Below, one piece after another: positions 34,509 to 43,703 of a stretch of 64,000 bases of DNA. Source of the DNA: Bacteroidales bacterium (GTDB lineage: Bacteria; Bacteroidota; Bacteroidia; Bacteroidales; Tenuifilaceae); assembly GCA_020636845.1 (NCBI GenBank), contig JACJXD010000001.1, positions 539,398-603,397 on the forward strand. The letters are read 5' to 3'. A program made the position numbers and the translations under genes. Numbering within the stretch: position 1 is the first letter of the stretch; each line of letters starts with the position of its first letter. The notes beneath the pieces were generated by a model. It did not search any database, had not been told where the DNA came from, and saw only the letters and a program-made list of their open reading frames with translations.

Positions 34509-36152
34509 TTAGAACATAATTTTCAATCCAAACATTGCCGATGCACCTTCACGTCCATCAAAAAAGTCTGTCCAACTTGTTTCAGTATCAGTATCCCCAT
34601 TTTGAGCATTGCCAATAAACGAGTACGAGCCAATACCTCCCATAAGTTGGATGTTATGACGCAAATTTAATGCCAAGTTTGCACCGACCTTCAAATAAAG
34701 AACACTAAGACCTTCATCGCTACTAACCCTTGGGTCTGAATCAATATCGTCACCCGAAGCTTTTTCCTCTCCTAAACCAACGTAAGGGCGTAACTCTATA
34801 TTCCGGGTTAGCATAAACCCTTTTGCAAGACCAGCACCATAATGCATGAATGAGATATCTTTAAACGATGGATAATCGGCTGTTTGAGCACCAAATTCTC
34901 CATAAATAAAAAACTCCCTAATTCCAATAAACCTTCCGGTTCTCAAATCTGCCCTTGCGTAAAAACCACCTACTTCACCAGATTCAAAACCAACTAAAAA
35001 CTCTATTCCAAAATCGTTTTGCTGACGTAACAAATAGCCCTCGCTTAACTTACGCCCTGCTGTTTGATAGAATTTTGAGGTTGGCGTTTGACCTGTAGCC
35101 ACTTGCCTATTATCGACAATGCTCGAAGTTGCCCTAATTACCCCTCTGAACTTAGGCTTTGCAGAATTTGTTTTTTCATCGTAAACATACTCATACGCAA
35201 AATAACGGTTATCGCACTTAAGCCCTTCTTTCTTCCCTATTTTAGCCCTTATGGGTTTGGTTTGATAAATGGTAGTTTTTACCATAAAATCTTCATAATT
35301 CTTTTCAAGATAATACAAAGACTCATCGTACCCCTTTTGGGCCAAATCCATTAAAAGTTGATCTTCTGACTTTTGCTTAACAAACTTTCCTAACTGAGAA
35401 TCTTCCGAAGGCTGAGAAGCCGTAACATTTACACTTGTTTGTGTTACAAAAGCAACAGGGATTTTAAGGTCGTTAAACTTTTTAATCTTCTCTGCCTTAA
35501 CTTCAGGAGTATCTTCCGGGTAAATCCAACAATCGTAAAGGGCATTTTGAATTTCCGTATCGTATTGAATTTTATAAAGGTATGCTATTACAGTTGCTTT
35601 CCATCCCTTCATTTTTTCAATTTTAGCCTCTTTCATTGTCTGAACATTCTTATAATCAAGAATAAGAATGTAACTTTTTTCGATTAAACGATTTCCATAA
35701 TCCTGCAATAAACTATTGCCACGCTTGGTTGCTTGAGCCTTTATGTAAGTAGCATCGGTAGCGTTAAACATTCCACGATCGAAAATTAAGTCCATCGACA
35801 TAGTTCCATCATCGGCACGTTGATACCACCTGCTAATAATTTGTTTTCCAACACCCTTATCGTTTAAATAGTTCAAAATGGCATTGCTTGCCTTCACCCC
35901 CCTAAAATCAGCAGAAGGTGCATTAAGTACCAATTCATCAAAATTGTTGTTATTGTACTTATCCGTAAACTGAATTCCGCCAATTTTTCCACTTAAATCA
36001 TCAACATGTTTATCTCCAGCAAACTTCATAAAGTAAAAAGTGATAGAACTCCTATCGTAAGTTGAAGGAATTTTTGTCATACCCTCCTGAGCGGATGTTG
36101 AATAAACAACAAAAAAAGTCGCTACCAAAGTCAATAAATATTTTGCTTTCAT
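34509..36152 (-). CDS. Exported protein with C-terminal outer-membrane beta barrel
   Basis: 547 residues from the ATG at 36152, the start of a signal peptide (MKAKYLLTLVATFFVVYSTS, then AQ); a longer frame to 36257 lacks any signal. Residues about 20-370 are a mixed soluble part (KQIISRWYQRADDGTMSMDL, LIEKSYILILDYKNV). Residues about 380-547 have alternating aromatic strands (GGFYARADLRTGRFIG, REFFIYGEFGAQ, IQLMGGIGSYSFIG) and end in Phe (FGLKIMF), the hallmark of an OM barrel. It is the first gene of the five-gene operon and likely its membrane anchor. Function unknown. Confidence 0.72.
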   Translation of the reverse strand: MKAKYLLTLVATFFVVYSTSAQEGMTKIPSTYDRSSITFYFMKFAGDKHVDDLSGKIGGIQFTDKYNNNNFDELVLNAPSADFRGVKASNAILNYLNDKGVGKQIISRWYQRADDGTMSMDLIFDRGMFNATDATYIKAQATKRGNSLLQDYGNRLIEKSYILILDYKNVQTMKEAKIEKMKGWKATVIAYLYKIQYDTEIQNALYDCWIYPEDTPEVKAEKIKKFNDLKIPVAFVTQTSVNVTASQPSEDSQLGKFVKQKSEDQLLMDLAQKGYDESLYYLEKNYEDFMVKTTIYQTKPIRAKIGKKEGLKCDNRYFAYEYVYDEKTNSAKPKFRGVIRATSSIVDNRQVATGQTPTSKFYQTAGRKLSEGYLLRQQNDFGIEFLVGFESGEVGGFYARADLRTGRFIGIREFFIYGEFGAQTADYPSFKDISFMHYGAGLAKGFMLTRNIELRPYVGLGEEKASGDDIDSDPRVSSDEGLSVLYLKVGANLALNLRHNIQLMGGIGSYSFIGNAQNGDTDTETSWTDFFDGREGASAMFGLKIMF

Positions 36153-36313
36153 AGGTTTAATGGTTAGTTTTAACATAATAATTTTGAATAAATTTATAAC
36201 ATTTTTCAATACAAGTCCATTTAAATATCTAGGCTTGACAACAACTTCTCCTTTCAAAACAGTTATTAATCAGGTTCAACTAAGTACTTATCATGTTTCA
36301 CAAAACTTTTATC

Positions 36314-36342
36314 AAAAAATAAAGGAGCATTAACGCTCCTTT
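36314..36342 (-). terminator. Terminator after alkaline phosphatase gene
   Basis: An 8-bp stem (AAAGGAGC with GCTCCTTT) with a 6-nt loop, then ATTTTTT on the minus strand. The stem overlaps the stop codon region. Confidence 0.85.
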
Positions 36343-37762
36343 ACTTTAAACCGGTTACTCGAAGTATTTTTTTCGGAATATCCGTATTATCAAGCATTGT
36401 ATCAAACAAATCTGCCCCTACACCAATGGCAAAAACTGGAACAGGTTCGCCTGTATGAGCGGTACTAGTCCAGCCAATACCCGCCTTTTTATCCACCATT
36501 GATATCGCTGAAGAAGCCAACTCATCTGTATCGCTATACAGGTAACGAGATTTGCCAATGTTATTACTGCCACAAAAGACTTTCTTATATGCTAAAGTCA
36601 ACTGTTCCAACTCATTCGGAGTTAATGTTGATTCCCCTGAAGCATTTAACCCTGTTTCTGATGAAATCAACTTCAAAACCTGAGAAAAAGAAGCATGAGG
36701 ATTCTGCTCCTTATAAGTATAAATTTCTCTTGATAATTTTTCCTCTGAAACTTTCTGATTTTGTAATAACTTCAAATGCAAATCGTAATGATTATCCTTG
36801 TTACCTAACGAAAGTCCTCCCGTAGCATGATCGGCAGTAACTATAATCAGCGTTTCTTTCGGATGCTTTTTATAAAAAGCAATAGCCTCGTTAACCGCAT
36901 CGGAAAATGCAAGAACTTCATGAACCGTTGTAGCCGCATCGTTGGCATGACAAGCCCAATCTATCTTACCCCCTTCGACCATCATGAAAAATCCAGTTGG
37001 ATTATAAACAGTTTCTATTGCCTTACGTGTTATCTGGGCTAGTGTAATGTCATTATCCCCTTTATCAATATCATACTGTAAAGAACTTTCGGACGCCGAA
37101 TTTGTGGCAGAATAAACAATTTCATCAATTCCAATATTTTTAAGAGAATCTACCTCTGCCAAGGAGGTTGCAAAACTATAACCCTTTTCTTTCCCATATT
37201 CCAATAAAGATTGTGCAGAACTATCCTCCGGATTGGTTATCTGCAGAAAACCGCCTGAACCAAAAAAGTTGTATCCGGTAGAAAACAATTGTTTTCCAAT
37301 ATTATAGTAACTTCCCCGAGAGGAAACATGAGCGTAAAAAGCAGCAGGTGTAGCATGATTGATACTTACACTAGTAATAATTGCCACCTTTTTACCATTA
37401 TCCTTAAATCGCTTGGCTATACTATATAATGTGTCGGTATAATTTGCCGATAACCCCAATGTTCCAATTGATGTTTTTGTACCCGTTGAAAGAGCCGTTC
37501 CTGCCGCCGCCGAACCTGTAATGTAACGAGTTGCTGCAAAAGTTTTTGCCAATGAAACAACAGGGAAATCAGTAAATTTCATCCTTGAAGTATCGTTTAA
37601 AATACTATCGGCATAAACTTGAGTAGTAAAAACCTGAGATAGTCCCATTCCATCGCCAATGAACAAAAAAACATACTTTGGCGTGCTTTCTTTTACAGCA
37701 CCTGTACAGCCTAAAAGTGCTGTAACAATAAGCACCAATAACAATTTAGTATTCAATTTCAT
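36341..37762 (-). CDS. Alkaline phosphatase (PhoA-type) lipoprotein
   Basis: 473 residues. Lipobox LLGC gives Cys19, so it is anchored in the envelope. The metal and nucleophile motifs are IGDGMGLSQ, ITGSAAAGTALSTGTKT (Ser nucleophile), MMVEGGKIDWACHANDAA and VTADHATGG. The enzyme hydrolyses phosphomonoesters outside the inner membrane. Compared with E. coli PhoA the usual Asp before the Ser is Gly (TGS instead of DS). Stands alone with its own terminator; no Pho regulator is close. Confidence 0.9.
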   Translation of the reverse strand: MKLNTKLLLVLIVTALLGCTGAVKESTPKYVFLFIGDGMGLSQVFTTQVYADSILNDTSRMKFTDFPVVSLAKTFAATRYITGSAAAGTALSTGTKTSIGTLGLSANYTDTLYSIAKRFKDNGKKVAIITSVSINHATPAAFYAHVSSRGSYYNIGKQLFSTGYNFFGSGGFLQITNPEDSSAQSLLEYGKEKGYSFATSLAEVDSLKNIGIDEIVYSATNSASESSLQYDIDKGDNDITLAQITRKAIETVYNPTGFFMMVEGGKIDWACHANDAATTVHEVLAFSDAVNEAIAFYKKHPKETLIIVTADHATGGLSLGNKDNHYDLHLKLLQNQKVSEEKLSREIYTYKEQNPHASFSQVLKLISSETGLNASGESTLTPNELEQLTLAYKKVFCGSNNIGKSRYLYSDTDELASSAISMVDKKAGIGWTSTAHTGEPVPVFAIGVGADLFDTMLDNTDIPKKILRVTGLK

Positions 37763-37852
37763 TTTAATAAACTATTTATATTGATTTATCATAATTACTC
37801 ATTTTTAATTGCAATGCTTTTAAATAATTGTTAAAAGAAAGAAATTTTTAGG

Positions 37853-37879
37853 TAAAAAAAAAGGAGGTATAAACCTCCT
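37853..37879 (-). terminator. Terminator after ExbD gene
   Basis: A GGAGGT/ACCTCC stem with a 4-nt loop, followed by nine T on the minus strand. Ends the exbB-exbD operon. Confidence 0.88.
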
Positions 37880-37900
37880 CTTTTAACTGTCTAATATTTT

Positions 37901-38365
37901 TTACTCTTTTCTGCGTGCAGCGTAAATCATTTTTAACGCACTTGCTTTACGCAACTCCTGCTTAATATCAGTAACAATACCCATTCTGGTATTTTGGTCA
38001 ATTTTAAGCGAAGTTGTAAGTAATGGTCTTTGGTCTTCCTTCATTGCATCGCGTTCCGAAGAAATAAAATCGCGAATATCTCCTAAGGTCTTAAAAGAAT
38101 CGTTAAGCTGAATACGCGGTTCTGTTCCTAACTTAGCTTGATATTGAAGCATTGGAGGACCAACATAAATATACGAAACCAACGATTTCTTTTCTAACTT
38201 GGTAACTTCAGTAGCAAATGGAAGGTTGGTTCTTACCATAAGTGTTACTTCCCTCATGGTTGTACTAACCATGAAAAAGAATAGTAGCATGAACACAATG
38301 TCAGGCAAAGATGCTGTAGAAATAGCCTGCAATTCTTTTTTCCCTTTTCTCGAAAATTTTGCCAT
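37901..38365 (-). CDS. ExbD/TolR family proton-channel protein (second)
   Basis: 154 residues. One N-terminal membrane segment (LPDIVFMLLFFFMVSTTM) with the conserved Asp at residue 22 that carries protons, then a periplasmic domain. Works with ExbB to use the proton gradient for TonB-dependent transport. Starts 2 bases after the first exbD stops, last gene of the operon. Confidence 0.9.
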   Translation of the reverse strand: MAKFSRKGKKELQAISTASLPDIVFMLLFFFMVSTTMREVTLMVRTNLPFATEVTKLEKKSLVSYIYVGPPMLQYQAKLGTEPRIQLNDSFKTLGDIRDFISSERDAMKEDQRPLLTTSLKIDQNTRMGIVTDIKQELRKASALKMIYAARRKE

Positions 38366-38367
38366 AT

Positions 38368-38943
38368 CTACTTTCCTCCAACATTTTTGGGTTCAGCTTC
38401 TGAAATACGAACTGGAATGGCTTTAGATACTGCATCCTGCTCGTCTTGTGTTAACTTATCGAACGGCTTACCAAAAAGGCTTCTCGATAAATTATTACGA
38501 AGTTCATCGTAAGCAGCAACTAATTCGTTTTGAACTTCCATGTACATGTTATAAGAAGTACCTCGGTCGTTCTGCAACGAAATCACTCCTTTCGACACCC
38601 TATACTTTCCTATCAAAGGAATATCTTTTTCATCCTGTTCCGATAAGTTTGGATCATTATTGGGATTAACAATAAACTCTTTTGCCTTTTCACGCAAAAA
38701 CATTGCATCCATTGGTTCTCCCCTAACCAGTAACTTATCGTTCATATTTATAAGAACAGGGAAAATATTCCTTTTCTTCACCTCTACATCTGCTTGTTTT
38801 TGATTCTTTTCCGGCATAGGCGGTAACATTCGCGCTAAACCAGTATCCACATTCATAGTAGTGGTAACAAGGAAGAATATGAGGAGAAGGAAAGCTATAT
38901 CGGCCGTCGAGCTAGCGTTTACTTCTGGGACTCGTCTTGCCAT
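38368..38943 (-). CDS. ExbD/TolR family proton-channel protein (first)
   Basis: 191 residues. Membrane segment STADIAFLLLIFFLVTTTM with the conserved Asp at residue 15. The periplasmic part is longer than usual (about 150 residues) and Lys/Asp-rich. Two different ExbD proteins after one ExbB is a common layout in Bacteroidota and implies a hetero-oligomeric peptidoglycan- or TonB-facing unit. Confidence 0.9.
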   Translation of the reverse strand: MARRVPEVNASSTADIAFLLLIFFLVTTTMNVDTGLARMLPPMPEKNQKQADVEVKKRNIFPVLINMNDKLLVRGEPMDAMFLREKAKEFIVNPNNDPNLSEQDEKDIPLIGKYRVSKGVISLQNDRGTSYNMYMEVQNELVAAYDELRNNLSRSLFGKPFDKLTQDEQDAVSKAIPVRISEAEPKNVGGK

Positions 38944-38999
38944 TTAAATTTTATTTTTAATGGGATAGTCCAAAATAATCGAACTATCCCGGTGAACGA

Positions 39000-39440
39000 C
39001 TATCGATTAAATATACCTCTAATTCCAGTATAGAGTAATAACAACAATGCTACTCCAAACATTAAATAGGTGGCAATAATACCAGTATCCGAGATAATTA
39101 ACACTGCATGGTTAGATAAATCGGGATTATTGGTTGGTGAATAAATTGGAGTTGGATCGGCTAATAAGTATCCTACAAGGAAGAAAATAGCCATAACTCC
39201 AAGTCCAAGCAAAGACTTTAGCGCGTTTTTAGGGTTTCTTATAAAGAAGTATAAAGGAAATACAAGTGCTAACAACGCTGCTAATCCAAAAAGAAAATAA
39301 GTCCAATCGATAAAGAGTTCTGGATCTGGTTTTGGATTCTTGCTAGCATCAATGTAAAAAAGAATAGCAAATAATATAGAAACTCCCATTAAAACCCACG
39401 ATAGAACCTTTACTATTTTAGATGTTATAGTATCGGACAT
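39000..39440 (-). CDS. Four-helix membrane protein of unknown function
   Basis: 146 residues with four hydrophobic segments (around 15-30, 46-67, 76-92 and 118-140). It lies 6 bases downstream of exbB and upstream of exbD, so it is a fixed part of the transducer operon. No named family recognised. It may be an accessory subunit of the ExbB-ExbD complex; this is inference from position. Confidence 0.75.
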   Translation of the reverse strand: MSDTITSKIVKVLSWVLMGVSILFAILFYIDASKNPKPDPELFIDWTYFLFGLAALLALVFPLYFFIRNPKNALKSLLGLGVMAIFFLVGYLLADPTPIYSPTNNPDLSNHAVLIISDTGIIATYLMFGVALLLLLYTGIRGIFNR

Positions 39441-39446
39441 GGTTTA

Positions 39447-40271
39447 TTATTTTTTAAGGTTATACTTAACAAGAATATCCATTAAACCAATGGAAGCATC
39501 TTCCATATCGTTGGTAATCTTATCAATTTTGGTAAGTAGATAGTTGTAGAACACTTGAAGTATAACAGCAACAATAAGACCAAATACAGTTGTGATAAGA
39601 GCAACTTTAATACCACCTGCTACCAACGCCGGAGATATATCGCCAGCTGCTTGGATAGAGTCGAAAGCGCCAATCATACCAATTACAGTACCCATAAATC
39701 CAAGCATAGGGGCAATTGCTATGAAAAGAGAAATCCAGGTAAGTCCGCTTTCCAACTGTCCCATCATAACCGAACCGTAAGATACAATAGACTTTTCGGC
39801 TACCTCTATTCCTTCGTGAACTCTATCGAGTCCTTGATAGAAAATACTAGCAACCGGACCACGAGTATTGCGGCAAACTTCCTTAGCAGCATCAACGCCA
39901 CCATTTTCCATTGCTTCTTCAATCTTGCTTAACAGCTTTTTAGTGTTAGTTGTAGCAAGGTTTAAATAAATAATACGCTCAATAACAATTGCTAAACCAA
40001 AAATCAAAGTTAAAAGGATAGAAGCCATAAATTGCGGACCACCTTCAATGAACTTGGTTTTAATTGCTTTGTGAAGAGGTTGCTCTTGAACTGTAGCAGT
40101 CGTCATATCAACGGCAGCAGTATCCTGAGCAGCAACAGAATCCTGCTTCGAAGAATCCTGCTTGACATTTTCGGCATTTGTCTGAGTTGACTCATCTTGT
40201 GCCATTACATAGGATGGTACTCCTATTGCGAGCACTCCTAAAATTGCTACTAATGTAAATAGCTTTTTCAT
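39447..40271 (-). CDS. ExbB/TolQ/MotA family proton channel with extended N-terminus
   Basis: 274 residues. The ExbB core has its conserved membrane segments (ISLFIAIAPMLGFMGTVIGM and the following ALITTVFGLIVAVILQV). Before the first core helix are a signal-like hydrophobic start (MKKLFTLVAILGVLAIG, then AQ) and about 45 residues of Ser/Thr/Ala/Asp/Gln-rich linker. With the two ExbD proteins it harvests proton-motive force for TonB or a related device. First gene of a four-gene operon; no tonB is next to it. Confidence 0.9.
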   Translation of the reverse strand: MKKLFTLVAILGVLAIGVPSYVMAQDESTQTNAENVKQDSSKQDSVAAQDTAAVDMTTATVQEQPLHKAIKTKFIEGGPQFMASILLTLIFGLAIVIERIIYLNLATTNTKKLLSKIEEAMENGGVDAAKEVCRNTRGPVASIFYQGLDRVHEGIEVAEKSIVSYGSVMMGQLESGLTWISLFIAIAPMLGFMGTVIGMIGAFDSIQAAGDISPALVAGGIKVALITTVFGLIVAVILQVFYNYLLTKIDKITNDMEDASIGLMDILVKYNLKK

Positions 40272-40345
40272 GGTTTGTTTGTCGTTAAATTATTACTAAG
40301 GGTTTTGTTTTAATTTATTATTCAATTTGATTAAACCTAAAAAAG

Positions 40346-40433
40346 CGGAGAAAGTGGGATTCGAACCCACGTTACGCTTTTGGCGTAAACACACTTTCCA
40401 GGCGTGCGCCTTAGACCACTCGGCCATCTCTCC
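40346..40433 (-). tRNA. tRNA-Ser (anticodon GGA)
   Basis: 88 bases on the minus strand, starting GGAGAGATGGCCGAGTGGTC and ending with acceptor partner TTTCTCC and discriminator G. The anticodon loop CTGGAAA gives GGA, reading UCC and UCU. A long variable arm (stem TTACGC with GCGTAA) and TTCGAATCC T-loop confirm a class II serine tRNA. CCA is not encoded; a T run follows. Confidence 0.97.
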
Positions 40434-40511
40434 AAAGATATAAAAATTTCAAAAAAACTCTTATTCCAATTGTGGCGCAAATTACAAAAAAAATATTGAA
40501 AAAAACAATGA

Positions 40512-41546
40512 CTAAAATGGTGTTATTTCCCCCGCTATCGATTTTGTGAGTTGCAAGGCTAATTCTTTTCCATAATAAGCCTCTCCCATTAAAAACATAA
40601 GCTTCGCTACTGCAGCTTCGTAAGTAATGTCAAAACCACTTACCACGCCAATGTTCTTCAATATTAATCCATTTTCGTACTTGTCCATATTAACGCTACC
40701 CGCTTTACACTGAGAAACGTTAAGAACTACAATGTTATTGCTAATAATTTCAGCTAATTGATCGATAAACCACTTTTGACTTAGCGAATTTCCCGACCCA
40801 TAAGTTTCTAAAATCACAGCCTTTATGCCTTGTGCACCGGTAACCGACTTTACAACGTCAGGTGTAATACCCGGAAATAACTTTAATACCGCAATATTAG
40901 CATCCAATTCCGTATGAACTATCAACTCTTGCTTGGTTGACGGATAGTGTATAAAGGGGAAATTATACTTAATGTTAATTCCCGCCTCTGCAAGAAAAGG
41001 GTAATTATTGGAACGAAAAGCATTAAAATGTTCTGCATTGTGCTTGGTTGTTCTGTTTCCACGATATAACCTATTCTCGAAAAAGATTGTTACCTCCGGC
41101 ACCATCGGCTGCCCATTTTGTTGCGCTGCAGCAATTTCAACCGCGCTAATAAGATTTTCTTTCCCGTCGGTGCGAAGCATACCTATTGGAAGTTGAGACC
41201 CTGTAAACACCACTGGTTTCGATAAACCTTCCAGCATAAAACTAACGGCAGATGCAGTAAACGACATAGTGTCCGTTCCGTGCAGTACTACAAATCCATC
41301 GTATTTATCGTAATTTTCACCTATTAACTTGACCAAATTGGCCCAAAACGATGGTGTTATATCCGATGAATCTATCGGAGGATCGAACGAATGGGTGCTA
41401 ATGCTAAAGCCAAACTTACGTAACTCGGGAACCTCCTTTTCAATTTGATCAAAATTAAATGGAGATAAAGCCCCCGTTGCGGGATTTTGCTTCATGCCTA
41501 TTGTTCCTCCGGTATATATAACTAATATCGATTCGCTTTGCTCCAT
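40512..41546 (-). CDS. ansA: Type I L-asparaginase
   Basis: 344 residues, the usual length for cytoplasmic type I enzymes, with no signal peptide. Catalytic motifs are ILVIYTGGTIGM (first Thr) and VVLHGTDTMSFTASAVSFML (second Thr and Asp). It hydrolyses asparagine to aspartate and ammonia. TatD follows after 5 bases upstream in the same transcript, and the M23 gene overlaps TatD, so the three genes form one operon. Confidence 0.92.
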   Translation of the reverse strand: MEQSESILVIYTGGTIGMKQNPATGALSPFNFDQIEKEVPELRKFGFSISTHSFDPPIDSSDITPSFWANLVKLIGENYDKYDGFVVLHGTDTMSFTASAVSFMLEGLSKPVVFTGSQLPIGMLRTDGKENLISAVEIAAAQQNGQPMVPEVTIFFENRLYRGNRTTKHNAEHFNAFRSNNYPFLAEAGINIKYNFPFIHYPSTKQELIVHTELDANIAVLKLFPGITPDVVKSVTGAQGIKAVILETYGSGNSLSQKWFIDQLAEIISNNIVVLNVSQCKAGSVNMDKYENGLILKNIGVVSGFDITYEAAVAKLMFLMGEAYYGKELALQLTKSIAGEITPF

Positions 41547-41551
41547 TCTTT

Positions 41552-42328
41552 TTACATTATAGGTAAGTTAAATAATTCAACTGCATTGGCAAATGTTATT
41601 TCTTTCACTTTTTGTTCAGAATAACCAAGCACTTCGGCAATTTTAGCCACTATGTAAGTTAAGTTAAACGGCTCGTTTCGCTTTCCCCGCATAGGAACAG
41701 GAGACAAATAAGGAGAATCTGTTTCCAGCAACAGCAACGAAGTATCCATGTAAGGTAGCAACTTATCTACACCCCCATTTTTATAAGTTACAACGCCTCC
41801 GATTCCAACCTTAAAAGTTTTATACCCAGTTATTCGTTTATAATCATCGATGGTTCCTGTGAAACAGTGAAACACGCCCCTCAAATTCTCGTCTATCTCC
41901 GAATCTACAATTTCGAATATTTCTGCAAACGCATTCCTCGCATGAATTGCTACAGGTAGCTTAAATTTCTTGGCTAACTTTAACTGATGCCTAAAGGCAA
42001 CTTTCTGCTGTTCTATATAAGTTTTGTCCCAATACAAATCCATTCCAATTTCTCCAATGCCCCAAAAAGTATTGGTAGAAAGCATTTTCTCCACATGTTT
42101 CAATTCCTCCTCCAAGTTACTGTTAACAGAAGTCGGATGCAATCCCATTAGCGGGTAAAAGTTTTTACTTTCTCCGGAAATCTTCAATAACCGATCGGAC
42201 GTTGATGAATCTATATTGGGAAATATATGATAATTTATTCCAGCCTTTGCTGCTCGCTCAACCACCCCCTGCCTATCGGCATCGAACTCTTCCAAAAAAA
42301 TATGTGAATGTGTGTCGATTATTGGCAT
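41552..42328 (-). CDS. TatD family metal-dependent hydrolase
   Basis: 258 residues. Metal motifs are MPIIDTHSHIF (HxH), GEIGMDLYWD (Glu), LPVAIHAR, GVFHCFTG and LLETDSPYLSP. TatD proteins are 3' to 5' DNA exonucleases and D-tyrosyl-tRNA-related hydrolases. Its start overlaps the end of the M23 peptidase gene by 10 bases. Confidence 0.9.
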   Translation of the reverse strand: MPIIDTHSHIFLEEFDADRQGVVERAAKAGINYHIFPNIDSSTSDRLLKISGESKNFYPLMGLHPTSVNSNLEEELKHVEKMLSTNTFWGIGEIGMDLYWDKTYIEQQKVAFRHQLKLAKKFKLPVAIHARNAFAEIFEIVDSEIDENLRGVFHCFTGTIDDYKRITGYKTFKVGIGGVVTYKNGGVDKLLPYMDTSLLLLETDSPYLSPVPMRGKRNEPFNLTYIVAKIAEVLGYSEQKVKEITFANAVELFNLPIM

Positions 42329-43608
42329 ACAGAAAGTTTTTGTCCATTTACAGCAATTACATGCCTATTTTCCTGACTTTCACCCATCCCTAATTGAGAA
42401 ATCAACGATTCTTTAACGATTAAAAAGGCAGCCAAATTTTCCGGATGAATGGGTTCAACGGGTGGTGCTTGTACTTTTAGCGGATCGACTGGTTTCCCAT
42501 TTTTCCAAAAGCGAAAATCCAAATGAGGACCCGTGGCATAGCCTGTTTTACCTACATAACCAATTACATCGCCTTGCTTTACACGCGCCCCTACCTGCAA
42601 ACTTTTAGCAAAACGCGAAAAGTGATTATAACCTGTTGTATAAACACTGTTATGCTTAATTTTCACATAATTGCCGGCAGCATAGTTAAAACCCTTGGCA
42701 ATTACAATGCCATCGCCAATTGCCATTACGGGAGTTCCTGCTGGTGCTACATAATCGACTCCAGTATGCGGACGATAAATACGCAATACAGGATGTAACC
42801 TATGGCGGCTAAACCGACTGCTAATTCGGGAAAACCGTAACGGTGCTTTTAAAAATGACTTACGAAGCGAGTTCCCATTCTCATCCCAATAACCAGCAAC
42901 AGAATCCTGTTCGAACCTAAAAGCGTAAAATCTTTCGGATTGATGTTCGAACCATGCAGCATAAATAGTTCCCAACCCAACAGACGTACTATCAATGTAA
43001 AGTTCGTCGTAGATTACCTCAAAACTATCGCCCGGATACAAGGCAAAAAAGTCGATAGTCCATGCAAAAATTTCCGAAAGGTCCAACGCCAGTAACGGGT
43101 TTATATTTTCGTTCTTCATTGTTTCCCATAGCGAACTGGAAATAGTTGCCCGTTTTATTTTGCGTATTGCCTTTATATTTTTTTGAAATGGAGAGATACT
43201 TAACGAATCTCCAATGCTAAAAACAATAGATTCTACAGGATTTTCGATATAAACCAAGTATCGTAAAGTTTGAGAAGAATCCTTGGTTCTAAAAAGTTTA
43301 TAATTATGCCCTGCTTTAAATTTCCGAGGATCAAAACAATTTTTCCCGTTTGTTAACTCAGATACCAGCTGAGCCGAAACATTATTCGATAATAAAATAT
43401 TGCCGATAGTCTGCCCAAATTTTATACTCCCTTCTTCCGTATAAAACGAATCCACAGGAATTCCATATTCCGTTATAACGCTCTTTTCGGTTTGTTCCGG
43501 TTGATTTTGGTTTGATATAACTAACGGTTCCGATGTCCCTACAAAATAATCGACTACAACTACAGATAGAATTGATATTAATGTAATTATCAAATATTTA
43601 TGCTTCAT
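42319..43608 (-). CDS. M23 family peptidoglycan metallopeptidase
   Basis: 429 residues with an N-terminal hydrophobic signal or anchor (YLIITLISILSVVVVDYFVG). Zinc motifs are RPHTGVDYVAPAGTPV (HxxxD) and GPHLDFRFWKNGKPVDP (HxD/H-like). A LysM-like or OapA-like N-terminal region precedes it. Expected to cut peptidoglycan cross-links, for cell division or wall growth. Upstream is a -7 type box on this strand, TAGCTTTG at 43629-43636. Confidence 0.88.
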   Translation of the reverse strand: MKHKYLIITLISILSVVVVDYFVGTSEPLVISNQNQPEQTEKSVITEYGIPVDSFYTEEGSIKFGQTIGNILLSNNVSAQLVSELTNGKNCFDPRKFKAGHNYKLFRTKDSSQTLRYLVYIENPVESIVFSIGDSLSISPFQKNIKAIRKIKRATISSSLWETMKNENINPLLALDLSEIFAWTIDFFALYPGDSFEVIYDELYIDSTSVGLGTIYAAWFEHQSERFYAFRFEQDSVAGYWDENGNSLRKSFLKAPLRFSRISSRFSRHRLHPVLRIYRPHTGVDYVAPAGTPVMAIGDGIVIAKGFNYAAGNYVKIKHNSVYTTGYNHFSRFAKSLQVGARVKQGDVIGYVGKTGYATGPHLDFRFWKNGKPVDPLKVQAPPVEPIHPENLAAFLIVKESLISQLGMGESQENRHVIAVNGQKLSVCQ

Positions 43609-43628
43609 GAATTAAAAGTTTTCTGTCT

Positions 43629-43636
43629 CAAAGCTA
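43629..43636 (-). promoter_or_regulatory. Putative -7 box of M23-tatD-ansA operon
   Basis: On the minus strand TAGCTTTG, 20 bases before the M23 start. No -33 TTTG at the right distance. Confidence 0.4.
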
Positions 43637-43703
43637 TCAAAAAGAATTTTAAAAAATAAGGGTATTTGTCCTTTTTACATTAGGTTTGTAAAAAATTAAG
43701 TTA

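Noticed and set aside
39555..39932. 125-residue plus-strand frame opposite exbB
   Set aside because: Antisense to conserved ExbB sequence; Ser, Asn and Thr-rich shadow.
40433..40440. TATCTTTG on the minus strand at the start of tRNA-Ser as a -7 box
   Set aside because: It overlaps the first base of the tRNA, so transcription would start inside the gene; the only nearby TTTG is 9 bases away.
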